Positions 6,964-15,148 of a DNA stretch of 32,491 nucleotides are shown here, one piece after another. The translations under genes were made by a program, and so were the position numbers. The DNA comes from a virus. Within the stretch, counting starts at the first letter, position 1. Every line of letters begins with the position of its first letter. The notes beneath the pieces were generated by a model. That model worked only from the letters and a program-made list of their open reading frames with translations. It did no database searches and had not been told where the DNA came from. The DNA lies in IMG/VR virus record IMGVR_UViG_3300030101_000881, positions 2,156 to 34,646 of that record; one strand, written 5' to 3'.

Positions 6964-8880
6964 TTAATCACCAACAGACGCTCCTGCTTCTATTTGCAAG
7001 TCTAACTCTTGTTGTGATGTCATCTCACTACTTACTACATAAGCTTGTACTGGTTGTTGGAATTGACCTCCTACAGCTTCAGCTAACTGATTTGTTCCTG
7101 TGCTTCCTACTAAATTAAAATCAAAGGCTCTACCACCACCTTCATCTCCTCCAGCCGTTCCACCTCCACCAGACATAGTTTTAGATGCTAAAGTGGTAGC
7201 TAATATGTTAGCAATTGCAATACCTGCTCCAATATTATTTTTAGTTACTTTTTTTTGCGCTCCTATTAGTGCTGCTTTAGCTGCAGCTCCAAAAACTGCC
7301 TGCCCTAAGCCTGGAGGTGCTGCTGCTGCTTTTTTCTTATATTCTGCAGATTCTTCTCTACCTGCAGACATTATTGCTTGATTCGCTGCTGTATTTTCAA
7401 TAACAACTCCTGCTATGGCAGCCCCTTTTTGTAAAACTAAACCTACTTTAGCTAATGCTTCGTTTTCTTTACCTAATGTTGCAAAGACTTGACCAATACC
7501 AGAAACAAAATCTACATATTCTAGTTGTGCTTGCATTTTAAGGTCTATAATCATTAATTCATGCTCTAACTCTTTGTCTTGCAGCTCAATTCTCATAAGA
7601 GAAAGCGTTTGCTCTCTTTCTACTCTTTCTTCGTCAGTAAGTAAAGTATGAGACAACATAAGCTCTTCATGTTTAATTCTGTCATTTAATAAAGTAAGGT
7701 TTGCTTCTGACTGCATCTCTAAAGATTCTTGTGTAAAACCTCTCCTTCTGTCTAGTATTTCTTCTTGCAATTCAAACTCCATTTGTCTTGCCATATCAAA
7801 TTTAGCTAGCTCTCCTCTATACCATGCTTGCAAGTCAAATTGAAATTCTTCCTCTAAAATATCTTTAACTGTTTTGCCTCTTCCTCTTCCTTCTTTGGGT
7901 TCTTTAAACATTTCACTTATTAAACCTTGTTCTCCTCCTATCTTTAACAAACCTTCAATTTCTTCTCCCAATTCTTCTATAAGCTTTTTGTTTTCATCAG
8001 CAGCTTTTCTTGAATTAGTTGCAGCTACTATTACTTTAGAATTATAGTCTCCATAATCAGAAGAATAACGACCTAGACTCTTTCCAGATTCATCATAGGA
8101 TTCGCTAACTTTTTTGTTTTGCTCTTCTAAATCCTCTTGTGCTTTTACATCTAATTCTATTTGTTTAGCTTCTAGCTCTAATAACTCTCCATACTTTTCA
8201 GACAACTTAGATTGTAGTGCTTGTGCTTTTGCTAACCTTTCTAATGCAAGTATCTTAACATCAATAGCAAACACACTATCCTCTGTTAATTGATAGTTTT
8301 CGTCTAACCTTAAGTTTAATCCTTTATATTCTTTATTAGCTCTTCTTACAGCATCATTTGCTTCTTCTTGAGTAAGCATATTTTTCTTTAAAGTATCTCG
8401 TAATACTTTTAGATTTGTTGCAGCACTACCTGCTGCTCCTGCTAATACATTATTTAAGTCTTCTGTAACTTCTGTAGCCTTTTCTGTGGTCATAGACCAT
8501 CTCTCTAACATAGCAATAGCTCCCTGAAAAAGAAGTATAACTCCTAGAGGACCCATAAGAGCTTGACCTATATTTTTAAGACCTCCTAATAGTGTTCCTG
8601 CTTGTTTTGTAGTATATATAAAGTTAGTTGCTAATTGAGAAAGGTTGTTAGCCATACCTCTAATACCATAGTTAGAGTCAGATACAGCTCTACCAAGTTC
8701 TAATACTGTTGCAGATGCAGCTCCTGTTGCAGCAGAGGCACCCTGCGCACCTGTCTGCATTCTGTTTAGTTCGTGATTTAACTCCTTGAAACTCTTTTGT
8801 ACACCATCTACTTGTATCTTGGCTTCTTTGCCTTTGATGTCTATTATTATAGTTTTTCTTGTAGTCGAGTTAGTTGCCAT
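6964..8880 (-). CDS. tail tape measure protein
   Basis: A 638-aa protein that sets tail length and is threaded inside the tube. An N-terminal part with KTIIIDIKGKEAKIQVDG and SFKELNHELNRMQ leads into a Gly/Ala-rich stretch. Hydrophobic helices follow (~95-125, GVILLFQGAIAMLERW), then long charged coiled coil regions (~165-310 and ~370-460). A second Ala/Gly-rich hydrophobic region lies at ~475-565 and the C-terminus reads VQAYVVSSEMTSQQELDLQ, which I recall as conserved in Bacteroidota phage tape measures. It is short for the role, predicting a tail of roughly 90-100 nm by the usual 1.5 angstrom per residue rule. Its ATG overlaps the stop of the small gene before it (TAATG). Confidence 0.85.
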   Translation of the reverse strand: MATNSTTRKTIIIDIKGKEAKIQVDGVQKSFKELNHELNRMQTGAQGASAATGAASATVLELGRAVSDSNYGIRGMANNLSQLATNFIYTTKQAGTLLGGLKNIGQALMGPLGVILLFQGAIAMLERWSMTTEKATEVTEDLNNVLAGAAGSAATNLKVLRDTLKKNMLTQEEANDAVRRANKEYKGLNLRLDENYQLTEDSVFAIDVKILALERLAKAQALQSKLSEKYGELLELEAKQIELDVKAQEDLEEQNKKVSESYDESGKSLGRYSSDYGDYNSKVIVAATNSRKAADENKKLIEELGEEIEGLLKIGGEQGLISEMFKEPKEGRGRGKTVKDILEEEFQFDLQAWYRGELAKFDMARQMEFELQEEILDRRRGFTQESLEMQSEANLTLLNDRIKHEELMLSHTLLTDEERVEREQTLSLMRIELQDKELEHELMIIDLKMQAQLEYVDFVSGIGQVFATLGKENEALAKVGLVLQKGAAIAGVVIENTAANQAIMSAGREESAEYKKKAAAAPPGLGQAVFGAAAKAALIGAQKKVTKNNIGAGIAIANILATTLASKTMSGGGGTAGGDEGGGRAFDFNLVGSTGTNQLAEAVGGQFQQPVQAYVVSSEMTSQQELDLQIEAGASVGD

Positions 8881-9017
8881 TATCTATTTCGTTTTATTGC
8901 GTTTTTAAATTCTTTCCAATTAGTAGGAGCTAAGTATTTACCTTTGGCTATCTTTATATCCTCATCATCTATATGCCAATCTGCTGCTCCTAATAAATCT
9001 ATTATATCTCTAATCAT
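8880..9017 (-). CDS. small protein ahead of the tape measure
   Basis: A 45-aa protein (MIRDIIDLLGAADWHIDDED start, KRNR end) that overlaps the stop of the upstream baseplate gene by ATGA and the tape measure start by TAATG. The tight coupling on both sides argues it is translated. No family recognised. Small tail assembly factors often sit here, but this phage has its tail chaperone elsewhere (13472-14265), so I do not assign that role. Confidence 0.7.
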   Translation of the reverse strand: MIRDIIDLLGAADWHIDDEDIKIAKGKYLAPTNWKEFKNAIKRNR

Positions 9018-11371
9018 AATACTTCATTCATTAATTCTAAATCAGCTTTACCTGTATTTATGTTTAGCTTTATCTTGTTTATTTTATACTTCTTTCCAGA
9101 TATAATAAATCTGTCATTTAGTTTTAACTTAGTAATGATTTTAGCTGGTAATGTTGCTTTGAACTTAAACAACCTAGATTTATTATCATATATTGCAGTT
9201 ACATATCTAGAATAATAATTAGCAAACAAACTTTCTCCATTAGGTAAATTAGTAGGGTAAAAGTATTCATCATCTTCTTCTCCAAAATTTATGCTTTGTA
9301 AATTTGTTCCAGATGTTGTTTGGCTAGTTGTTAAAGTATTTGCAGGTCTTATATATTGCGTTATTGTAGTATTGTCAGTAGTTTTCATTTCATATTCTGA
9401 AGTAGTAAAGTGTTTGTGACAATAAAAAACTAAAGGTTTACCTAATACAGTATTCTCGTCTTCACTGACCATCCATCCTGATTGAATAGTAGTAAGCTCT
9501 TCATCACCAGATTGGTCACTCATTCTTTCAAACATGATGTGTTCAAAGCCTATGTCTACGTCATACTTGCCACCATCAAAAGCAAGTGGGCTTTCTATTT
9601 CATCACTTCTATTGTTTAGTCTTTCATTACCAAACTCATCACCTGTTATCTCATTACTGTGTATTATTGCGAAAGTAGAAGGGTCACTATAATTAAAGTT
9701 AATCTCAGAATATATATTTGCTTTACCAACACTATGCTTGTCTGTATATAAATATTCTGTTATGTCGTAGTTGACTCCTTCAGAATAAAAATCATCTAAG
9801 GTCATAACTTTTATTTTACCAAAGTCAGTATTTGTATTTCCATTTGGTAATATTCTTCTGTCATCAAAAAAGGCTACTAGATTAAACATCTTGAATATAT
9901 TCATTAAGAAATCTATAACTTTTATTTTAGGCATATTAGCAGACATAGATATTCCTACAGAAACAGGAAATCTCTTAGTAGAAGTATCTGGATTTGTTAT
10001 TGTGTAATTAGCATCATAATGTGAAGTACTAAGTGTGGTTGGAACTCCTGCAAAAGTAGACCTTATTACATCAGTGTATTTTTCTATTACTAATGAATCT
10101 ATATCAATATCTGTAATACCTCCTACTGTTTTTACTTTTAGTATTGGTGTAAAAACTTGTACTTTTGGGAAAAGACTAGATTGACTCACTGCTATCATAA
10201 AGGTAGCCTGAGTTTGACCATTTAATCCTGTAGTAATTGAAGTTGGGTTTATGGTTTTTCCTGTTTGAGAGTCTAACATTTCTAAGTCATAAGTAGCTCC
10301 AACTGCTCCAACTGGATTTACAGTAACTATATACTTATAATAAATCCAAGTTCTTGAACCACTGGTTGTTCCTGTTATACTAGAAACTAAATCTTTGTTG
10401 TTTGTGCCACTTCTAGGGTCTGCATTACCTGTAGGAGAAGTATTTGTAAAAGTGTATTGACCTAGATTTATAGCTAATTCACTTTCACCTATTTGTGTTG
10501 CTAAGTCACCTGCTTCTCTATGAAGCCAAAGATATAGATAGTAAAAAGCGTTGTTTACATTACTACCAAAACTACCACTATCATCATAAGCAAAAAAGTC
10601 CTCAGTAAAAGTAATATTATATTTCTCTTCTATTGCTTTTATTATGTGACATACTCTAATAGCAGGTTTAAAATCTACCATAGATAATCCTTTATTGTTT
10701 CCAGATGTTTTTACATTTCTAGAAGGAGTATCTGTTTTAAATGAAGGAGCGTTACTTCCTGAATCGTAATAATAATGTGACTTTCCACTTATAAAAGGAT
10801 AGCATATATCACCTCCTGTAAGGTCAATGTTAGGAGTTAAGCCTGCCGAAAATTTATTTTTACCTGCTGTAAAAAATTCTTGTGCAATTGTGTTTGAATA
10901 AGCATGATTAAATGCGTTTAAATATGAGCCTTCATCATCAGGCAAAGAACTTAACTCGTCATCACCAAACAATCTTTTTATGTTTATAGTTTTTCCGTAG
11001 AAAACTACTTTATATGAAAACGGTTGTTGCTTCTTCATGCTAACATCATTTAGACTTATAAAACCAGTTCTATAGTCTTCTCCGTTTATTTTTATTAAAG
11101 CTTCTCTTTTTACTCTAGCATCAAAACCATTATCTATATCAAAGTTATAGTAATGTTTAAATATCTTATTGTTGTTTCTACTAGCTGGCAAATTAAATTG
11201 TTGTGAGTAATCTGTAAATAACTTTGCAATATCTTTTGCATCTTTTATAGTCATAGTTATATTTATAGATTCTTCCTCAAACAAATCCATCCTTTGATAG
11301 TAAGGAATCTGTAATAAATTCTGTGGATTTATTTCTCTATTACTTATATATAACTCTATTTGTCTACGCAT
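9014..11371 (-). CDS. large tail/baseplate protein
   Basis: A 785-aa protein, beta-rich, with an N-terminal part that I remember as conserved in Bacteroidota phage tails: DLFEEESINITMTIKDAKD, TDYSQQFNLPASRNNNKIF, HYYNFDIDNGFDARVKREAL, then SYKVVFYGKTINIKRLFGDD. The remainder is long, Ser/Thr/Asn-rich and strand-rich, ending KYKINKIKLNINTGKADLEL. Position between the 385-aa tail protein and the tape measure suggests a tail-tip or baseplate hub protein. No peptidase motif seen. Shares one base with the previous stop. Confidence 0.65.
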   Translation of the reverse strand: MRRQIELYISNREINPQNLLQIPYYQRMDLFEEESINITMTIKDAKDIAKLFTDYSQQFNLPASRNNNKIFKHYYNFDIDNGFDARVKREALIKINGEDYRTGFISLNDVSMKKQQPFSYKVVFYGKTINIKRLFGDDELSSLPDDEGSYLNAFNHAYSNTIAQEFFTAGKNKFSAGLTPNIDLTGGDICYPFISGKSHYYYDSGSNAPSFKTDTPSRNVKTSGNNKGLSMVDFKPAIRVCHIIKAIEEKYNITFTEDFFAYDDSGSFGSNVNNAFYYLYLWLHREAGDLATQIGESELAINLGQYTFTNTSPTGNADPRSGTNNKDLVSSITGTTSGSRTWIYYKYIVTVNPVGAVGATYDLEMLDSQTGKTINPTSITTGLNGQTQATFMIAVSQSSLFPKVQVFTPILKVKTVGGITDIDIDSLVIEKYTDVIRSTFAGVPTTLSTSHYDANYTITNPDTSTKRFPVSVGISMSANMPKIKVIDFLMNIFKMFNLVAFFDDRRILPNGNTNTDFGKIKVMTLDDFYSEGVNYDITEYLYTDKHSVGKANIYSEINFNYSDPSTFAIIHSNEITGDEFGNERLNNRSDEIESPLAFDGGKYDVDIGFEHIMFERMSDQSGDEELTTIQSGWMVSEDENTVLGKPLVFYCHKHFTTSEYEMKTTDNTTITQYIRPANTLTTSQTTSGTNLQSINFGEEDDEYFYPTNLPNGESLFANYYSRYVTAIYDNKSRLFKFKATLPAKIITKLKLNDRFIISGKKYKINKIKLNINTGKADLELMNEVL

Positions 11372-12528
11372 TATCTTACGCTATTTATTTTATCAAATGA
11401 AAACTCTACCTCTATAGTATAATTTATTAGTTTATCGTTTAGTTTTGTTTGGAAAGAGAAGTCGCTAGACTTTACTGTAACAGGTAATGTTTTGTTATCA
11501 TATTCTATCCATACTCTTTCACTTAATGTAAATTGTCTAAACACCTCGTTGTATTCTTCTGGATAGAAACCAGTGTTTAATGATAAACTTTCTTTTGCAT
11601 TTATGTTAAATGTTTTATCCTGATGCTCATAAGTATTGTATGTTCCTGAAGTAGATAGTAAAGTAGATGACCTAAATGTTTCGTCTTCTTTCTTCATAGA
11701 TAAATTACTTCTCTTAAACATCCATAGGTCTTGTAAAGCACCATACTTATTCACAAACACCATTTTGTATGGAGTAAACTTACATTCTTCTATGTTTCTT
11801 ATTTCTAGTTTTGTTACACCTTCTGTTGCATCTACATATACTGTGTCTACGCCATATATACCAAACTGTGCTAAAAAGTTGTTTAGGCATTGACTGTTCT
11901 CAAAAGTACCTCCGTCTTCTAACACTCTGTCTTCAAATCCATCTGCTCCTGCTTGTGATTCATTTGTTATGTATTTTACCCAGTTGGTAGAACTTGTTTG
12001 GTCTGCTACAGATTCTGTATATATTTCTTGTCCTTTAGAGAAGAAAGATACAGATGTAGTGTTGTTAGCGTCTACAGGAAAACGCAAAGGAGCGTCATCT
12101 GGTTTTATAATAATTTTATTGCTAATTAAAAGTCCTTGAACTAACTCAGGATTTGCGCCTTCTTCAAAATAACCATATCCGTCAAATGCTCTTAGTCCTA
12201 AAACAGCTGTTTCCACAGTGCTAGTATTATTTGTTAATGTCTTTGTTACTTGATAATCTACATTTATAGTAGTATGTATAGAAGTCGTAGGAGTATAGTG
12301 TCCATCAAAGCCTGTTGCTAGGTAATCTTTTATTAAAGCACTTATCTCAAAGTTTACATAAAATCCAAACTGACCTGCTGCTGTAGAGGTTAGTGTGTAG
12401 GTTGGAGACAATGTATGTCCAGATGTATGTGCTGCTCCTGTGTATATTTCTATGTCTAATTTTGCAGATGCTAAGTTTGCATCAAATATGTTTACAAAAT
12501 ATGGGCTTCTTACATTTATTTTAGCCAT
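11371..12528 (-). CDS. tail-tip protein (distal-tail-like)
   Basis: A 385-aa beta-rich protein beginning MAKINVRSPYFVNIFD, a start I recall from tail-tip proteins of Bacteroidota phages. Further landmarks are ARAFDGYGYFEEG-like text near residue 110-120, PLRFPVDANNTTSVSFFSKG, YKMVFVNKYGALQDLWMFKR near 260-280, and YPEEYNEVFRQFTLSERVWI near 320. The YKxVFVNKYGALQDLW stretch looks like a conserved core. Its place between tail-completion and baseplate genes suggests a distal tail or baseplate ring component. Exact role not shown. Confidence 0.6.
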   Translation of the reverse strand: MAKINVRSPYFVNIFDANLASAKLDIEIYTGAAHTSGHTLSPTYTLTSTAAGQFGFYVNFEISALIKDYLATGFDGHYTPTTSIHTTINVDYQVTKTLTNNTSTVETAVLGLRAFDGYGYFEEGANPELVQGLLISNKIIIKPDDAPLRFPVDANNTTSVSFFSKGQEIYTESVADQTSSTNWVKYITNESQAGADGFEDRVLEDGGTFENSQCLNNFLAQFGIYGVDTVYVDATEGVTKLEIRNIEECKFTPYKMVFVNKYGALQDLWMFKRSNLSMKKEDETFRSSTLLSTSGTYNTYEHQDKTFNINAKESLSLNTGFYPEEYNEVFRQFTLSERVWIEYDNKTLPVTVKSSDFSFQTKLNDKLINYTIEVEFSFDKINSVR

Positions 12529-12534
12529 TTGTTT

Positions 12535-13011
12535 TTATTTTATTTTATTTAATTCTTCATCTAAACCACTTACCCAAGCTGCTAGTAAGTCGTCATCAAA
12601 TTCGTTTAATACGTTATTTATTGCTCTGTCTATAAAGTTGCTACCAGAATAACCAAATCGCTTTATAGTACCTTGTTCATAAATACTTTGAGCAATAGCT
12701 TTTGCTGACTGCATTCTTGTTTTGCCATTTTGTGGATTTATGCCTCTTATAGACATCCATTGAAGTATGTCTTTAGCAAATCCTTTAGGAACTCTAGCAA
12801 ACCTTCTTCTTCCCTCATCTACAGTCATTGCATAGTCAGCCATAAATATTTCTATGTTAGTGCCTACTATTTTATAATACATAGTATCATGCAACTTATT
12901 AGAAGCTCTTAAAGTTTTACCATTTTTTGGCTTACTTAAATTAGCTCTTAGCCTTTCTATGGCTTCAGACCCTAATCTTTCTAATGCTCTTTTAACTAAA
13001 TCTTGTTTCAT
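12535..13011 (-). CDS. tail completion / HK97 gp10-like protein
   Basis: A 158-aa basic protein with HK97 gp10-type features: helical start (LVKRALERLGSEAIERLRANL), a short loop with LRASNKLHDTMYYKIVGTNIEI, DYAMTVDEGRRRF as the central conserved strand-turn, and GSNFIDRAINNVLNEF at the end. HK97 gp10-like proteins act at the head-tail interface in neck or tail completion. Directly upstream lies a tail-terminator-like gene, which is the usual pairing. Its ATG overlaps the stop of that gene by one base (TGATG). Confidence 0.7.
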   Translation of the reverse strand: MKQDLVKRALERLGSEAIERLRANLSKPKNGKTLRASNKLHDTMYYKIVGTNIEIFMADYAMTVDEGRRRFARVPKGFAKDILQWMSIRGINPQNGKTRMQSAKAIAQSIYEQGTIKRFGYSGSNFIDRAINNVLNEFDDDLLAAWVSGLDEELNKIK

Positions 13012-13469
13012 CAGCAGATACTTATATCATTAGCCATGATAATATCTACTTCTGCTTCCCAACCAGCTAACTCATTCTCAAATCTCTCTTTAAATGGCTG
13101 ACAACTCATACTTACATCTACCTGCAGCTTATCAGCTCTCAGATTACCTCTTTTTAGTTTAGAAAATATTAAATTCATTACCTGTAATTGCGTGTTTAAT
13201 ACATCCTGTAAGTTGTCTACACCATAAAAATCATCTGGACTGTATTCTTCTTTTGTGTAATCCACTATATCTGCACATAATATTTGCAATGTAAATGTTA
13301 TAGATTGTGAATCTATAATTGCATTAGAGATGTTTAGGTGTGCTAAAGGAAATATATCTGTCTTGTTTAAGTTGACTTGTGTTATATCACCAAAACTCAC
13401 ACTATTAATGTGATTATCGGCTCTTAACTCATCCTTAATCTTATCTAATAAGTCGTATACTTGTGTCAT
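13011..13469 (-). CDS. tail terminator-like protein
   Basis: A 152-aa protein with VYDLLDKIKDELRADNHINSV, then SFGDITQVNLNKTDIFPLAHL, a mixed alpha/beta middle (SITFTLQILCADIVDYT) and a C-terminus with CQPFKERFENELAGWEAEVDI. The order helix, FGDI strand, FPLAH strand, long strand, helix and final strands fits tail terminator or tail-completion proteins, which cap the growing tube. I recall near-identical layouts in other Bacteroidota phages. It follows the tail chaperone directly and precedes the gp10-like gene. Confidence 0.65.
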   Translation of the reverse strand: MTQVYDLLDKIKDELRADNHINSVSFGDITQVNLNKTDIFPLAHLNISNAIIDSQSITFTLQILCADIVDYTKEEYSPDDFYGVDNLQDVLNTQLQVMNLIFSKLKRGNLRADKLQVDVSMSCQPFKERFENELAGWEAEVDIIMANDISIC

Positions 13470-13471
13470 AT

Positions 13472-14265
13472 CTATTTTTTATATGCCTTTTTTATTAAAG
13501 CATTCTCTATTGTTGTTTTATCTTTTATATACTCCAAATACATTAAACAGGTATGTACTGGTAGTTTTGTAGTTTGGTCAATCTTTGCTGCATCTTCTTG
13601 AGCGATTGTAAATATTGATTGATACCAACCCCATTTTTTTCCAAAGTTTGCTTGAGCTGAGGTGGAAGTTCCTTCCCCTTCAACTGCTGCTGTAAATAAT
13701 CCAGCGTATAGCTTGGTAATTTGCTCCCTAAACGATAAAAAAAAACCATTGCTCCTATCGCTACATTAACAGGCATATCTAACATTACATCAGAATATTT
13801 GTGGCTGCCTTCATAATCCATAATCCTATAGAACTCATTCTTCTTAAAGATGACTGGTCTAAACAATACAGCCATTGCTTTATGCATCTTATCCCAATTA
13901 GAGATATAATCATCTAAATCAATGAACTCTCCAAAGGTCATCTCGTCTAGCTTTGGTATAAAACCAAACTCAACAACCGTCTCATCCCCATGTTCGTCTG
14001 TTGCCGACATACTAAATCTAGGCACTAAAGGAGTTTCTTCCTTAAAACAGTTGTTTATGGCATCTATTGCGAAATCAAAGTTGTTTAAGGGAATCTTAAA
14101 TGTGTCTTCAATTTCTAATCCACAGAATATCTGCAGCATCTTTGTCTTTATATATACCTCATCTTCCTTATCCCACTTATCTAGTATTTTAAGATACTTC
14201 TGATACTGTCTAAGGCTTATTCCTGCCAATGCTTGAGGTATAGACAGCTTATATTCCTTTATCAT
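13472..14265 (-). CDS. tail assembly chaperone fusion (G-T type, -1 frameshift)
   Basis: Predicted longer product of the chaperone gene. Ribosomes slipping back one base on the 9-T run would join 176 residues of frame 0 to 88 residues of the -1 frame, giving 264 aa. The -1 frame runs without a stop from the T-run to TAG at 13472 and reads like a real protein: LSFREQITKLYAGLFTAAVE, then NFGKKWGWYQSIFTIAQEDA, then LPVHTCLMYLEYIKDK and ENALIKKAYKK. A KWGWYQSI segment followed by L-x-V/M-H-x-C-L is what I remember for the T part in Bacteroidota phages. As in lambda gpG/gpGT, the minor fusion would bind the tape measure and recruit tube protein. The slip itself is inferred. Confidence 0.75.
13543..14265 (-). 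CDS. tail assembly chaperone (G type, unshifted product)
   Basis: The 240-aa frame-0 product. I start it at the ATG at 14265 (MIKEYKLSIPQALAG), which ends the CGTTATC element; the frame stays open upstream but that part begins with TTG and is not protein-like in context. Core features: QYQKYLKILDKWDKEDE, EFGFIPKLDEMTFGEFIDLD, DKMHKAMAVLFRPV, RIMDYEGSH and MPVNVAIGAMVFF. The FIPKLD-FGEFIDLD and MAVLFRPV pieces match tail chaperones I know from this phage group. After the slip site frame 0 continues with a helical tail (ELPPQLKQTLEKNGVGINQY) that also looks conserved. A 17-nt-spaced TTG/TAGATTTG promoter lies about 105 nt upstream. Confidence 0.75.
   Translation of the reverse strand: MIKEYKLSIPQALAGISLRQYQKYLKILDKWDKEDEVYIKTKMLQIFCGLEIEDTFKIPLNNFDFAIDAINNCFKEETPLVPRFSMSATDEHGDETVVEFGFIPKLDEMTFGEFIDLDDYISNWDKMHKAMAVLFRPVIFKKNEFYRIMDYEGSHKYSDVMLDMPVNVAIGAMVFFYRLGSKLPSYTLDYLQQQLKGKELPPQLKQTLEKNGVGINQYLQSLKKMQQRLTKLQNYQYIPV
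13737..13745 (-). other. slippery T9 run for -1 frameshift
   Basis: Minus strand: ATG GTT TTT TTT TAT in frame 0, nine T in a row. A T TTT TTT heptamer allows both decoding tRNAs to re-pair after a one-base slip, changing the next codon from TAT to TTA. It sits exactly where the -1 frame becomes protein-like. I did not identify a clear stimulatory stem-loop or pseudoknot just after it. Confidence 0.7.
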
Positions 14266-14277
14266 ACTATGATAACG
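14263..14277 (-). promoter_or_regulatory. late-gene start element, copy 3
   Basis: Minus strand CGTTATCATAGTATG, identical to the copy at 2922-2936, with the ATG starting the tail chaperone. The next codons (ATA AAG) complete the inverted repeat TTATCATAGTATGATAA exactly, as at 2924, although the encoded proteins are unrelated. Confidence 0.6.
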
Positions 14278-14369
14278 AAAATCAACACTTTCTGTTTTCT
14301 TGTTAATAAGTTGTTTAGGGAAGTATAAAACAAAAATTAAAAATATCGTTATCTTTATACAAGTAGTTG

Positions 14370-14397
14370 CAAATCTACATAAGTTGCCACACTTCAA
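14370..14397 (-). promoter_or_regulatory. Bacteroidota-type promoter upstream of tail chaperone
   Basis: Minus strand TTG (14397-14395), 17 nt, then TAGATTTG (14377-14370), a full match to the TAnnTTTG -7 box. Transcription would begin near 14363, leaving a ~100-nt leader before the ATG at 14265. Spacing is at the short end of the known range. Confidence 0.5.
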
Positions 14398-14404
14398 TAC
14401 CCTA

Positions 14405-14893
14405 ATAAATACGGACGATTGTTGGACCTTGTACTCTAAATCTCCTTGTGAATGGCAGTACTAAATCCTTTGTTGTTTTCGTAATCGCCCTAGTACTATT
14501 CCATACAACGAGTAAACTGCTAACCAAATATCTAGCAAATATTATTTAAAATAACATTTATTATAGGTGGGCGAATAATACCTTCCCAATACACTTTCAA
14601 TTATATTTGTATTTTTAGATTATGAGTTTTAGATAAATTCGTTTTGGATGAAATCATTAGAATGGACAACTCCACCTGCCATACATTCATTTTACGTCAA
14701 ATGTATGTTATAAACGTCTAATCTAAGACTATTTATAGACGATTTAAGACACTATCTTTAATTATATGTGTGTAGGTACTTGACGAGGTGTAAAGTATGC
14801 TTAAATGAGCTTAAAATTGTTTGTTATTTCCCAAGCTTTTACAGGCTATGAGAATCAACCAATTACAAAAAATATGCAGATATATAAATGATA
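14405..14893. other. non-coding region with inverted repeats
   Basis: About 490 nt without a convincing gene on either strand. It holds an 8-bp inverted repeat with a 12-nt loop (CATACATT at 14680-14687 and AATGTATG at 14700-14707). A second is CGTCTA at 14715-14720 with TAGACG at 14736-14741. Base composition is slightly less AT-rich than the flanking tiny genes. Candidate functions are an origin, a packaging site, a long 5' leader for the tail operon or a non-coding RNA. One 44-codon open frame without ATG (14402-14536) was judged not coding. No tRNA cloverleaf seen. Confidence 0.5.
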
Positions 14894-14926
14894 TAAAAAA
14901 GCCCTTAAATATAGTATTTAAAGGCT
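14893..14926 (-). terminator. strong terminator closing the tiny-gene cluster
   Basis: On the minus strand a 12-bp stem (AGCCTTTAAATA pairing with TATTTAAGGGCT, one G-U pair) with a 3-nt loop is followed by TTTTTTATA. It lies 40 nt after the last small gene and isolates the cluster 14966-17361 from the tail operon. Confidence 0.85.
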
Positions 14927-14965
14927 CTTTCGGACTAACTAAAAATTAAAACTAATCAAACATAA

Positions 14966-15148
14966 TTATATATTTTTTAAATGGTGCGACCAGTAAGAAA
15001 ATATTTTTTCTATTGTCTCAATGTCTTTTTTAAATTCTTTCTGTTGTCCTCTTGCATAGATATTATTTATTAATTCATTTGTGTGATATTCTAATACTTT
15101 TAAATCATCTTTCAAATATGATTTCAGTTTTATTTCTGTTATTTTCAT
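14966..15148 (-). CDS. hypothetical small protein
   Basis: A 60-aa Lys/Glu-rich helical protein (MKITEIKLKSYLKDDLKVLE start, IEKIFSYWSHHLKNI end). No family recognised. It is the last gene of the tiny-gene cluster, 40 nt before a strong terminator, and its first 44 nt overlap the end of the 55-aa frame. MKITEIKL resembles the start of the 73-aa protein at 15272-15493 (MKEITEIKL), which may hint at duplication but is too short to prove it. Confidence 0.55.
   Translation of the reverse strand: MKITEIKLKSYLKDDLKVLEYHTNELINNIYARGQQKEFKKDIETIEKIFSYWSHHLKNI

Noticed and set aside
14266-14397. Longer N-terminus for the tail chaperone starting at a TTG at 14397
   Set aside because: The extra residues look like translated non-coding DNA, the region includes a promoter and the conserved CGTTATC element, and the ATG at 14265 begins a typical chaperone N-terminus.
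14402-14536. 44-codon open frame (ends RFRVQGPTIVRIY) in the non-coding gap
   Set aside because: It looks mildly protein-like but has no ATG and only a weak TTG option, no leader and no neighbour spacing. It could be a gene remnant; not enough to call.
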